Source: Winogradskyella sp046545555
GTDB lineage: Bacteria; Bacteroidota; Bacteroidia; Flavobacteriales; Flavobacteriaceae
DNA length: 64,000 nt
Reading direction: 5' to 3'
Assembly: GCF_046545555.1 (NCBI RefSeq)
Contig: NZ_JBHZTH010000001.1
Coordinates: 1,054,001-1,118,000, forward strand
The position numbers and the translations under genes were made by a program. Every line of letters begins with the position of its first letter. Position 1 is the first letter of the stretch. The notes beneath the pieces were generated by a model. That model was not told the DNA's origin, ran no database searches, and saw nothing but the letters and a program-made list of their open reading frames with translations. This document shows positions 52,675-61,218 of the stretch, in pieces.

Positions 52675-53682
52675 ATGAGAATTTTTAAGTGCTTAATTAT
52701 TGGAGTTTTACTTATAGCGTTATCAGCGTGTAACGGTCAGGTAGAAAAAATAAATGGTGTTAGTTTTGTCGCATCAGGTGGTTCAATAGATCAAACAAAC
52801 GTGCAGCCTGTAGTAAATGTCAATGCTAATTATGCAGCTATAATGCCATTTGGGTTTATGAGAAGCTTAGATCATGCTGAAATTATTCATAATACAGAGC
52901 GGCAATGGTTCGGTGAAACGAGAGCTGGTGCAAAACAATATATAGATGAGCTTCGAAAGAAGCAAATTAAGATAATGGTAAAGCCTCAAATTTGGGTTAG
53001 AAGAGGAGAGTTCACAGGACTCATTGAAATGGCAGATGAAACTAATTGGAAACTTTTAGAGAAATCTTACACTAGTTTTATTATTGAGTACGCTGAGCTT
53101 GCAGAGGAAGTGAATGCTGAAATTTTATGTATTGGTACGGAACTTGAAAATTTTGTAAAAAACCGACCAGAATATTGGAATACTTTAATTACCAAGATTA
53201 AAACTATTTATAAGGGTAAATTGACTTATGCAGCAAATTGGGATGAATATAAACGGACACCATTTTGGGATCAATTAGATTACTTAGGTGTAGATGCTTA
53301 TTTTCCAGTAAGTGATAAACAAACACCGAGTTTTGAAGATTGTATGGAGGGATGGAAAAAGCACAAGCCAGTGATAAAAGATATGTCCATAAAGTATGAG
53401 AAGCCAATTTTATTTACAGAGTATGGTTATAGAAGTGTAGATTATTCAGGTAAAAAGCCATGGGTTTCTGATCGAAGCATGAATAAAGTAAATCTAGATG
53501 CTCAAGTCAATACAACTAAGGCGTTGTATGAAACTTTTTGGAAGGAAGATTGGTTTGCAGGTGGTTTTATCTGGAAATGGTTTAACAGCTATGAAAAAAG
53601 TGGTGGTATAGACAACCCAATGTTTACACCGCAAAATAAACCGGTAGAAAGTACAATTAAAAGTTATTATAAAAACGAGTGA
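52675..53682 (+). CDS. GH113-like glycosidase lipoprotein
   Basis: A 335-residue lipoprotein (lipobox LSAC, Cys19) with a TIM-barrel of the GH113 beta-mannanase-like type. Strand-end motifs are IMPFGFMR, IMVKPQIWVRRGEFTG (typical of GH113-like proteins), LCIGTELENF with the probable acid/base Glu156, YLGVDAYFPVSD, and ILFTEYGYRS with the probable nucleophile Glu249. WFAGGFIWKWF closes the barrel. It should cut a beta-mannosidic or similar linkage at the cell surface. The adjacent cellulose-synthase-like transferase across the divergent promoter suggests the same glycan may be made here, but that link is inferred. Its stop overlaps the next start by one base. Confidence 0.82.
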   Translation: MRIFKCLIIGVLLIALSACNGQVEKINGVSFVASGGSIDQTNVQPVVNVNANYAAIMPFGFMRSLDHAEIIHNTERQWFGETRAGAKQYIDELRKKQIKIMVKPQIWVRRGEFTGLIEMADETNWKLLEKSYTSFIIEYAELAEEVNAEILCIGTELENFVKNRPEYWNTLITKIKTIYKGKLTYAANWDEYKRTPFWDQLDYLGVDAYFPVSDKQTPSFEDCMEGWKKHKPVIKDMSIKYEKPILFTEYGYRSVDYSGKKPWVSDRSMNKVNLDAQVNTTKALYETFWKEDWFAGGFIWKWFNSYEKSGGIDNPMFTPQNKPVESTIKSYYKNE

Positions 53683-54425
53683 TGAAGGTAATTAAGTGTC
53701 TATTTTTTCTATTATGTCTAAGTTCATGTATTGTAGATGATCCTGTAAAACTTATTTTAAATGATAATATTACATTATTAGATGAGTTAGAAGGGAAGAA
53801 CTTTATTACTGATGCTGTAATTGCATGCGCAGCAAATGATATTGATAATACGGATTTACTTAACGTATATTTTTACCCAGAAACTGGTGCAACTAACTTT
53901 AAGTTTTATGAAACAAATATCTTTAATGTAGATCCTAATAATTTTGAAAACTACGTTCTACTAAATATTGAAGATGAACCTTTTTTAGATGGTACCCTTA
54001 GACAATTTAAGAGAAGTTTTAATAGAGAGCAATGGATCATAGTGACTTACGAACTCAATGATCGTATTAATATTTCTACACCTATCCGTACAAAAAATGT
54101 GCTTCAACCAACATTATGGACTGATGAAGTTATGATTAATCAAGACCAAACAGGAATGCCTAGTTTTGATTGGACGGCACATTCTGAAGCTAATAATGCT
54201 ATATTTTTTGAGATAGTCACTACAGTAAATGATACAGTATTATCTGCTACTTATACTAACGATAGTGAATTTCAATATTATAATTTAAATAACGTTGTTC
54301 TAAATATTACAGAAGGTACACCAGAAGGACTAGAACCAGGAGAAATTTTTAATATTACTATAATGGATGTTAGTATAGATAATTGGGTAAATACAGTCTA
54401 TAAACGTGAGTTTATAGCTGAATAA
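53682..54425 (+). CDS. Lipoprotein, function unknown
   Basis: A 247-residue lipoprotein (lipobox LSSC, Cys16, counting from the ATG at 53682). The ATG shares its A with the TGA stop of the GH113-like gene, so this start is preferred to the GTG 3 bases earlier. The mature part is Asp/Asn-rich and probably beta-sandwich; DEVMINQDQTGMPSFDWTA and IFNITIMDVSIDNW look like fibronectin-type strands. No catalytic motif was found. Translational coupling to the glycosidase suggests a partner or carbohydrate-binding role (inference). Confidence 0.7.
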   Translation: MKVIKCLFFLLCLSSCIVDDPVKLILNDNITLLDELEGKNFITDAVIACAANDIDNTDLLNVYFYPETGATNFKFYETNIFNVDPNNFENYVLLNIEDEPFLDGTLRQFKRSFNREQWIIVTYELNDRINISTPIRTKNVLQPTLWTDEVMINQDQTGMPSFDWTAHSEANNAIFFEIVTTVNDTVLSATYTNDSEFQYYNLNNVVLNITEGTPEGLEPGEIFNITIMDVSIDNWVNTVYKREFIAE

Positions 54426-54489
54426 TAATATACCATAAAATTAGTAAGTTTATTAATTGAAGACGACCAAAGAGTCAATTAACCATTAC

Positions 54490-55752
54490 ATGAAACGTAT
54501 ACTTCTTTTACTAATTCTAGTCTCTAGTTATATAAATGCGCAAAACTTTAAGGTAGCAGATTTAAAAATACAGGGTAATAAAAAATTGAAATCTTCTTTT
54601 ATTAAGAAGGTGTCTAATGTAAAACCTGGAGTGGTATTAGATTCATCAATAATTGAGGAGGACATAAGACTTTTAAAACGTTTACCTTCAATTGCACATG
54701 CCTACTATCAAGTTTTTCCGGCTGAATCACCAAATGAATATAACGTGTTTTATAACATTGAAGAAAATTTCACAATTATTCCTTCTGCGAATGTTTATAC
54801 CACAAATGATGATGAATTTGCATATCGATTAGGCTTGTATGAATTTAATTTATTTGGTCAGAATATTACATTTGGTGGTTTTTATCAAAAAGATATTTAT
54901 GATTCTTATGCCTTTAATTTAAGAGCTCCATTTCTATTTTCTCGAAAATTAGGTTTGGCCATAAACTTCCAGAATTTAACCACACAAGAACCTGTCTTTT
55001 TTGACAATACGACTGCCGATTATAAATATAATAATGAGTCGATAGAAGTTTTGGGTTTATATCAAATTGACTTTAATAATAGAATTGAAGCGGGACTCAA
55101 TTTTTTTACAGAAGATTATGAGTACAAATCTGGGGCTACAAATCCAAATATTCCACAGGCATTACGTGTAAAAAAGATGCTTTATAAGTTAATTTATGAA
55201 TATAATAACCTCAACTACGATTATCAGTATATTGAAGGCTTTAGGAGTATTTTCAATTTTCAATATGTACATTCAACAGATGATGCTCAGCTACCAGATT
55301 TTTTAATTGGATGGAATGATTTTCAATATTTTAAACGTTTCGGAAAAAGGGGAAACTGGGCAAATAGATTACGATTAGGAATAGCGACCAATGATGAAAC
55401 ACCGTTTGCACCATTTGCCGTAGATAATAATCTGAATATTAGAGGTGTAGGTAACATTATAGATAGAGGTACTGCTGCAATTGTTTTAAACACAGAATAT
55501 CGTCATACGCTATATGAAAAAGGTTGGTTTGCCTTACAAGGGAATGCTTTTATTGATGCCGGTAGTTGGAGAAACCCTGGTGGTGATCTTGGCGATTTTG
55601 GTGACTCTCAAAACTTGCGTGTTTACCCAGGTTTAGGTCTTCGTTTCATTCATAAAAAAATATTCAACGCTATTTTTAGAATAGATTATGGAATTGGTAT
55701 TACACCAGATTCTACACAAGGACTAGTATTTGGAATTGGTCAGTATTTTTAA
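54490..55752 (+). CDS. Small BamA/Omp85-family outer-membrane protein
   Basis: About 420 residues from the ATG at 54490, which begins a clean signal peptide (MKRILLLLILVSSYINAQ). A TTG 33 bases upstream would add 11 charged residues and is not preferred. One POTRA-like domain follows (about 20-95; FKVADLKIQGNKKLKSSFI), then a 16-strand-type barrel with RGVGNIIDRGTAAIVLN near the C-terminal part, where Omp85 proteins keep their RGF/VRGY motif, and a terminal Phe. Typical BamA has five POTRAs, so this is a short, specialised relative, perhaps inserting or exporting another protein. Its stop shares TTAA with the convergent gene. Confidence 0.8.
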   Translation: MKRILLLLILVSSYINAQNFKVADLKIQGNKKLKSSFIKKVSNVKPGVVLDSSIIEEDIRLLKRLPSIAHAYYQVFPAESPNEYNVFYNIEENFTIIPSANVYTTNDDEFAYRLGLYEFNLFGQNITFGGFYQKDIYDSYAFNLRAPFLFSRKLGLAINFQNLTTQEPVFFDNTTADYKYNNESIEVLGLYQIDFNNRIEAGLNFFTEDYEYKSGATNPNIPQALRVKKMLYKLIYEYNNLNYDYQYIEGFRSIFNFQYVHSTDDAQLPDFLIGWNDFQYFKRFGKRGNWANRLRLGIATNDETPFAPFAVDNNLNIRGVGNIIDRGTAAIVLNTEYRHTLYEKGWFALQGNAFIDAGSWRNPGGDLGDFGDSQNLRVYPGLGLRFIHKKIFNAIFRIDYGIGITPDSTQGLVFGIGQYF

Positions 55753-57281
55753 TCGCCTATTTCAATGGCTTTAAAATCTTTAATGGCTTGATTAGGTTCT
55801 ATAATATTATAGCCTTTCCAAAAATTAGGATCATATTGCTTTAGATATATTGGTGTTACCAGTGCATTTTCTTTAAAGGTTTTAAAGTCAGATTCTGAAA
55901 TTATTTCTGTTTCAAAAATCACGAGTTCTGTTTTTTCAATATTTCTAACTACAAAATTAATATCACCTTTTAGTTCATTTTGTTTACGACGTCCACTAAC
56001 ATTTTTGTTTTTTTCAATAACCTTAAAAGGACGTCTTACGCCAACTTGTTCTCCAAATGTCTCATCTATATATTTTAGAGCATATTTATCATTACTGTTT
56101 TTTTCAAAAATGATAGTCCCTTCTTTTAAATACTTTTTCATTGATATACCGAGCAAGGCAAAACGACTTAGAGGTTTTACATTTTTATAATCAACTCTTA
56201 AAATGGCAAAGTCGGCCGTGTTTACATAAATGGTGCCAGCAAAATCTTCACTGCGCTTTGGTTTAAAGGTTATGACGTAAACAAACATATTATTGATATA
56301 TGCATAATCTGATATTTCAAATTCGTAACGTCTAGATTTATGAATAAAGTTGAGGTCATTTTCTTCATCAATGAAGTTGTTGTTTTCAAAATTGTGTATC
56401 ATCATTTTGCGCCAGCGTAAGAAACCAAGTTTTCTAATGGAGTCTTTTTTCTTTTTTTCAGCGATAATGGCTTCAGTAACTTTATTTTCTTTCTCTTTTT
56501 TATCACCAAACATTGAAGAATCCATTTCTTCTTTAACACTAAACCATCCCGATTTTATTTTAAAGTAAGAATCGCGCTTTACATACTTTTTAAAGATATC
56601 ATTAAATCGTTTTTCATAATTATCTAAATTAATTTCAGAGGACTGGTCATTTAAACGGCATGCTTTTAAGATTTCCATTTTCTGATATTGCTTAGGTTCA
56701 ATCTTCCCGTACAATTCGCCTAAGATTTCCGTGTGATTGCTATTGCTTTTTGGTACAATATCTAATAAACTATCAATCAGTTGCTGATTAATTTCTGGAA
56801 TGGATGATTTCCCTAACGTTACATCATATTTATCCATTTTGGTATAATACGATTCTCTAAAAAATAATTTGCGCTTGGCATATTCAAATTCGTAATTAGT
56901 GGCTAAACCTTCTTTAATTTTATTGAGGATTTCGTCAATAGTATATTCTTTATTTGTGACTAAAACTTCATCTAGACTAAAGGTTTTAGGTTTTAAATAA
57001 ATGATTTCACTATTAAAGTCAAACAATAGGACTTGCTTTTGCTCATAACCCAAACAGCTAATAACTAATGCGTCGTCAGATCTTATCTTACGTTTTATAG
57101 TAATATTAAACTCACCATTGTCGTTACTAATAACTCCAGATTTTGAATTGAATTGAATCGAAGCAAATGGAATAGGTTCTTTTGTAATAGAATCTAAAAG
57201 TTTTGAAGAAAACGTTTCTTGGCCATAAGTGATTGATGTTAAAATAAAAGTGAGGCTGATTAGAATGTGATTGATTTTCAT
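55749..57281 (-). CDS. CarboxypepD_reg-like domain outer-membrane/secreted protein
   Basis: About 510 residues from the ATG at 57281 (MKINHILISLTFILTSITYGQ signal peptide, listed 57219-57281); a start at 57320 would add 13 residues before the signal. A carboxypeptidase-regulatory module comes first (about 25-100; PIPFASIQFNSKSGVISNDNGEFNI, DALVISCLGYEQKQV), then LDEVLVTNKEYTIDEILNKIKEGL, as in Flavobacterial proteins with this module. The remaining 380 residues are beta-rich, with YVITFKPKRSEDFAGTIYVN resembling lipoprotein-chaperone-like strands. No barrel is certain. Function unknown. It is convergent with the BamA-like gene. Confidence 0.7.
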   Translation of the reverse strand: MKINHILISLTFILTSITYGQETFSSKLLDSITKEPIPFASIQFNSKSGVISNDNGEFNITIKRKIRSDDALVISCLGYEQKQVLLFDFNSEIIYLKPKTFSLDEVLVTNKEYTIDEILNKIKEGLATNYEFEYAKRKLFFRESYYTKMDKYDVTLGKSSIPEINQQLIDSLLDIVPKSNSNHTEILGELYGKIEPKQYQKMEILKACRLNDQSSEINLDNYEKRFNDIFKKYVKRDSYFKIKSGWFSVKEEMDSSMFGDKKEKENKVTEAIIAEKKKKDSIRKLGFLRWRKMMIHNFENNNFIDEENDLNFIHKSRRYEFEISDYAYINNMFVYVITFKPKRSEDFAGTIYVNTADFAILRVDYKNVKPLSRFALLGISMKKYLKEGTIIFEKNSNDKYALKYIDETFGEQVGVRRPFKVIEKNKNVSGRRKQNELKGDINFVVRNIEKTELVIFETEIISESDFKTFKENALVTPIYLKQYDPNFWKGYNIIEPNQAIKDFKAIEIGD

Positions 57282-57350
57282 TTTGATTGATTTTGACGGC
57301 AAAGTATTAGATTGAAACAATTATGAAGCCTATTTTAAATCTTTGTTAAG

Positions 57351-57398
57351 TAAGATTTATCTTAAGTTTAACAACTTTAAGAATAATTAAGAATCTTA
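57351..57398. promoter_or_regulatory. Nested inverted repeat in a divergent promoter region
   Basis: Inner arms CTTAAGTT (57361-57368) and AACTTTAAG (57373-57381; one extra T) flank a 4-base centre, and outer arms TAAGATT (57351-57357) and AATCTTA (57392-57398) are a perfect inverted repeat. The element lies 70 bases upstream of the minus-strand gene starting at 57281 and 49 upstream of the phosphatase start. A two-fold operator is possible; AT-richness makes chance plausible. Confidence 0.35.
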
Positions 57399-57447
57399 GT
57401 TTATCCATACTTTATACCTTAATTTTAGCATAGGAAAAAAATAAAAA

Positions 57448-58176
57448 ATGAGAATATTAGCGATTGGTGATATCCATGGAGGGTTAAAAGCTTTGGTACA
57501 AGTTCTAGAAAATGCCAAAGTTACTAATGAAGATACACTTATTTTTATGGGTGATTACGTAGATGGCTGGAGTGAATCTGCCCAAGTTATTCAGTATTTA
57601 ATTGAGTTATCAAAGATTAATACATGCATATTTATAAAAGGCAATCATGATGTGTGGTGTGAGCAATGGTTAGCGGAAGATTTTGTAAATGAAACTTGGT
57701 ACATGCATGGCGGTAAAGAGACTATTGAAAGTTATGCTGGCTTCTCCAACGAACAGAAAAAGACGCATCTTCATTTTTTTGAGAGCATGCCTTTATATTA
57801 CCTAGATGATAAAAAACGTTTATTTGTACATGCAGGTTTTACATCAATGCAAGGTGTGGAACGTGAGTTTCAAGTTCAAAGTTTTTATTTTGACCGTACA
57901 CTTTGGGAAATGGCATTAACTATGGATAGCCGAATAAAAAGAGATTCAAAACGTTATCCAAATAGACTTAAACATTATTCAGAAATTTACATTGGTCATA
58001 CACCAACCATAAACTATTTTAAAATGCATCCTATGAACGCAGTAAATGTTTGGAACATTGATACTGGTGCGGCTTTTACAGGTAGATTATCTGCAATAGA
58101 TATAGAGACAAAAGAAATCTTTCAAAGTGATATTTTGAAAGATTTGTATCCTAACGAAAAAGGTAGAAATAAATAA
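57448..58176 (+). CDS. Metallophosphatase of the PPP/calcineurin-like superfamily
   Basis: A 242-residue cytoplasmic enzyme with all metal-site motifs: GDIHGG (Asp8, His10), GDYVDGWSE (Asp36), KGNHDVW (Asn66, His67), LFVHAGF and IGHTPT. The layout is that of bacterial Ser/Thr-type phosphatases and diadenosine tetraphosphatase-like (ApaH/PrpE) enzymes. GDYVDG rather than GDLVDRG, together with the WCEQW stretch, suggests a Bacteroidota-specific branch. The substrate could be a phosphoprotein or a dinucleotide. It is the third phosphoesterase gene in the window. Its TAA stop directly abuts the TAG stop of the convergent YceI gene. Confidence 0.88.
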   Translation: MRILAIGDIHGGLKALVQVLENAKVTNEDTLIFMGDYVDGWSESAQVIQYLIELSKINTCIFIKGNHDVWCEQWLAEDFVNETWYMHGGKETIESYAGFSNEQKKTHLHFFESMPLYYLDDKKRLFVHAGFTSMQGVEREFQVQSFYFDRTLWEMALTMDSRIKRDSKRYPNRLKHYSEIYIGHTPTINYFKMHPMNAVNVWNIDTGAAFTGRLSAIDIETKEIFQSDILKDLYPNEKGRNK

Positions 58177-58737
58177 CTAATTTAATTTAAGACTTCCCTT
58201 TAATTTAAAGTCATCTGCAATAGCATTTTCTTTCATTTTTTTGAAAAAACTAGGTGAGTTAAATTTTACACCATAATCAGTGCGATCAATGGTGATATCA
58301 AAGGTTAATTCTGAATAAACTTCATCTAACTTTATCGTGAACGTCTCGGTTTTTGTAATATCTTTTATAGTCAGCTTACCTCTTAATTTGGCAGTTCTAT
58401 TTTGTATTCTTACAGCGTCCTCTAACAAAAAAATGGCTTTTGTGTAAGTCTTCACTTCAAAAAAATCTTTGCCTCTTAAATGACTTTTTAAATCTTTGTT
58501 TTCGTGGTTTAAGCTTTTCATGTCTATGACTATTTTAAGTGTTTTAATTGAGTCATTCTCAATGAGAATTTCTCCACTTTTTGCTTTTAATGTTCCTGAA
58601 AGAGCGTATGCATTAAAAGCGGCTTTACCTGTCCATTCTAAAGTGCTTTTTTTTGTGTCGATTGATTTACTCTGCCCAAACGTAAGTATTGATATTAGGG
58701 AGCATATGAATAGGGTTGTAATATTTTTAATTCTCAT
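58177..58737 (-). CDS. YceI-family periplasmic protein
   Basis: A 186-residue protein with a signal peptide (about 1-22). IDTKKSTLEWTGKAAFN, then ILIENDSIKTLKIVIDMKSL, HLRGKDFFEVKTYTKAIF and KLRGKLTIKDITKTETF are the classic beta-barrel strands of YceI, a lipocalin-like fold that binds polyisoprenoids. In this family small variations decide the ligand. It lies 2 bases after the hypothetical gene upstream on the minus strand, so they share a transcript. Confidence 0.92.
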   Translation of the reverse strand: MRIKNITTLFICSLISILTFGQSKSIDTKKSTLEWTGKAAFNAYALSGTLKAKSGEILIENDSIKTLKIVIDMKSLNHENKDLKSHLRGKDFFEVKTYTKAIFLLEDAVRIQNRTAKLRGKLTIKDITKTETFTIKLDEVYSELTFDITIDRTDYGVKFNSPSFFKKMKENAIADDFKLKGSLKLN

Positions 58738-58739
58738 AA

Positions 58740-59231
58740 TTATTGGTTTAAAAGATTAGATGTTGTGTTAATAGTTTCGTAGCCGCATACAGTATCTCCG
58801 TTTTCATTGATTCCAATAAAGTACCACATGGCCCAACCTCCAAAGAGCCTTTTGTCTACACGCCAATTTTTAGACCATACATAGGGTTCGCCTTGTAGCA
58901 AGATTTGTTTTTTTGTCCCAAAGTTTTTGTCTAAATCTTTTAGACCATAGGATTTACGGAGATGCCATTGGTTGTTGTAAAATAAGTAGGCGCCATACTC
59001 TATTATTTTAACGGCACTATTTTTAGATAAAATGGCAGTGGCATGCTTCCAATAGTATTTGTCTTTTATTTTAATAGGATCATTTTCTTTAGGAAAATGT
59101 ATCACTTCAATTGCGACTTCTAAATTTTTCAACTTTTCAGGTATAGTTTCATTTTCCGGTGTTCCGTAATCTACTTGTCCTGTAGCAAGTTGAATAAGAA
59201 AGCATAAAGCGAATGTGAAGTTTGTTTTCAT
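58740..59231 (-). CDS. Secreted hypothetical protein
   Basis: 163 residues from the ATG at 59231 (MKTNFTFALCFLIQLATGQ signal peptide); the longer reading from 59261 adds 10 residues with no signal character. The mature part has a conserved-looking middle (KYYWKHATAILSKNSAVKII, YLFYNNQWHLRKSYGLKDL) and ends in GWAMWYFIGINENGDTVCGYE (listed 58776-58838). I recognise no family. The position just before yceI suggests a joint envelope role, which is inference. Confidence 0.65.
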   Translation of the reverse strand: MKTNFTFALCFLIQLATGQVDYGTPENETIPEKLKNLEVAIEVIHFPKENDPIKIKDKYYWKHATAILSKNSAVKIIEYGAYLFYNNQWHLRKSYGLKDLDKNFGTKKQILLQGEPYVWSKNWRVDKRLFGGWAMWYFIGINENGDTVCGYETINTTSNLLNQ

Positions 59232-59359
59232 CTTTATAAGATTTTTTAATTGATGAAACAAAGATGCTGTAATACCTAACGCAAGTCGACTCGATTAAAG
59301 ATTTGAGACCTTTTTTAGAAATAATATAGGTTTCAATTAAGAAGATGAGACCAGCTTTA

Positions 59360-60469
59360 TTAAGCTTTTAGGGCACTTGGTGGTTTACCTGTTAATTTCT
59401 TTACAGCACGATTAAATGAGGCTTTTGAGTTAAAACCAGCTTCAAATGCCAAACTTAATAATGTAAAATTGCTGTTTTTCGGATCTTTTAAAAGCCTTTT
59501 TAATTCTTCAATGCGATATTGATTAATAAAATCATTGAATTTTTTTTCGAATATAGTATTAAGGCACCTTGTAGTTAAATACGATTTTTCGTTAAGTTGC
59601 TTAGAAAAACTAGAAAGCGTAATATCGGGATTTTTATAGGCTTTCTTTTCCTTCATTAAAATTGTGATTTTTGATGCTATGTTTTCTAATTGTAGCTTTT
59701 CTTTAGGATCTAAAACCGTCTTTAACCTTATAACCTCATTGTCTTTTTTATTAAACCCAGCGATACCTAACCAATATGTAATTAATGCCATACCGATAAA
59801 AATAGGATAGTGATAAAAACGATTGAAAGCATAATTAAAGAACAAATAATCTATCATTACTATTACAATAACACCGATCGCATAGTACTTCATGATTTTT
59901 AATAATCGTTTTATCCACTTTGTGTTTTCAACAATTATCATATAGCCTTGAGAATTTGTTTTTTGCAGTAATTTTTCAGATTTATGGATGTAGAATGCAA
60001 TGAGCGCTGCACTTATAAGATATTGCGTTGGTAACTGCATCCAAACAATATAGCCCCAATATCCAAGCCAAGAGAGACTCTCACGACTACCATCCCAAAA
60101 GAAATTTTGTGATTTAATAAAGTTACTCCAAACGAATTCTATAATTACTGGAACAAAATGAATCAAGTCTTTATTGAAATTAATTTTAAATTTTGGTGTT
60201 ACATAAGCTTTAATAAAAAAGAAAATTAGAGCACCATAAATCCAATTATACTCTAATAATATATGATACCAAGTGTCATAGTAACCAACACCAAATAATT
60301 TGAGGACTTCCACTAAAAGTCTATATGCAAAAAACCAAAGAATTACTGCTAAAAATTTATTAGCAGTTTGATTTATGTTTTTGTTTCTCCATAAAATAAA
60401 CCCATAAATAATACCTTGAATAGCTCCAATAGATAAAAGAATGACAAGAAAAATCTCAAGAGGTTTCAT
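59360..60469 (-). CDS. AraC-family regulator with an N-terminal membrane domain
   Basis: A 369-residue protein. The first 235 residues hold seven or eight hydrophobic helices (for example FLVILLSIGAIQGIIYGFIL and YPIFIGMALITYWLGIAGF), and the last 100 form an AraC-type double helix-turn-helix: TLSSFSKQLNEKSYLTTRCL, FNDFINQYRIEELKRLL, and the signature LSLAFEAGFNSKASFNRAVKKLTGKPPSAL. Such membrane-anchored AraC proteins are typical of Bacteroidota and are thought to sense a signal in the membrane. The target is unknown; the neighbours (YceI, the glycosyltransferase cluster) are candidates. It is on the minus strand with a 24-base gap to the following gene. Confidence 0.9.
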   Translation of the reverse strand: MKPLEIFLVILLSIGAIQGIIYGFILWRNKNINQTANKFLAVILWFFAYRLLVEVLKLFGVGYYDTWYHILLEYNWIYGALIFFFIKAYVTPKFKINFNKDLIHFVPVIIEFVWSNFIKSQNFFWDGSRESLSWLGYWGYIVWMQLPTQYLISAALIAFYIHKSEKLLQKTNSQGYMIIVENTKWIKRLLKIMKYYAIGVIVIVMIDYLFFNYAFNRFYHYPIFIGMALITYWLGIAGFNKKDNEVIRLKTVLDPKEKLQLENIASKITILMKEKKAYKNPDITLSSFSKQLNEKSYLTTRCLNTIFEKKFNDFINQYRIEELKRLLKDPKNSNFTLLSLAFEAGFNSKASFNRAVKKLTGKPPSALKA

Positions 60470-60493
60470 CTCTCTAAAGATACATAAGATGAT

Positions 60494-61186
60494 TTAGGAT
60501 GCAATAGTCTTTTTATAGTATCGGTGTAAATCTTCGGCTGAAGCACCAAACCATTTTCTTATGTAAATAGTCCAAAAGTGGTATTGTACTTTCCATACTC
60601 CATGCTTTTTATACAGCCGCGCTGAAGTTTTTAGTTTTTTATTTATGACTACAAATTCATCTCGAGAATAGAGTTCGTTTATTAAAATATTGTCTTCATA
60701 GATGATGTAACGCTCGTCATAGCCACCAATTTCATTAAAAAGTCCTTTAGTTATAAATTGACTTTGATCTCCACCTCTGCAAGCGCGCCAACTAAATTGT
60801 GTTAACCAACTTGCCAGACGCAACCACCAATGGTTACTGTCAAATTGCATTCTAAAACAGCCTGCATTATTGCCATTTTTTACTTCATTTAGTATTAATG
60901 TATCGTACCTGTTTGGCGGAAAAGAATCGGCGTGTAAAAAGTAGAGGATACGCCCTTTCGCTATTTTTGCACCAGCATTCATTTGTTTAGCTCTTCCTTT
61001 TTCAGAATTTATGAGAACTATATCTAAATTTAAATCTTTAACTATCGCAAGTGTTGCGTCTGTGCTGCCTCCATCAACAACAATAATCTCGGATATTGAA
61101 TTTAATGAAGTATTATCAATGAGATAAAAGATCAACTCTTTAATTGTTGCAGACTCATTTAAAACGGGTATTATAATACTTATCAT
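60494..61186 (-). CDS. TIGR04283-type glycosyltransferase (arsenosugar biosynthesis)
   Basis: A 230-residue soluble GT2 enzyme. ISIIIPVLNESATI opens it, IIVVDGGSTDAT is the nucleotide-binding loop, GRAKQMNAGAKIAKG and LHADSFPP the DxD region, and CFRMQFDSNHWWLRLASW with CRGGDQSQFI (61 residues later) is characteristic of the family TIGR04283, once called rSAM/selenodomain-associated transferase 2 and now linked to arsenosugar clusters. It would glycosylate, or use a ribose-arsenical in, a late step. It lies at the downstream end of a run with DUF547, a sterol-desaturase-family gene, PNP and a TIGR04282-type tail. Assignment to arsenic is inferred from the cluster. Confidence 0.82.
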   Translation of the reverse strand: MISIIIPVLNESATIKELIFYLIDNTSLNSISEIIVVDGGSTDATLAIVKDLNLDIVLINSEKGRAKQMNAGAKIAKGRILYFLHADSFPPNRYDTLILNEVKNGNNAGCFRMQFDSNHWWLRLASWLTQFSWRACRGGDQSQFITKGLFNEIGGYDERYIIYEDNILINELYSRDEFVVINKKLKTSARLYKKHGVWKVQYHFWTIYIRKWFGASAEDLHRYYKKTIAS

Positions 61187-61218
61187 ACACTACTTACGAA
61201 AAAACTATGCCGTGAGTT

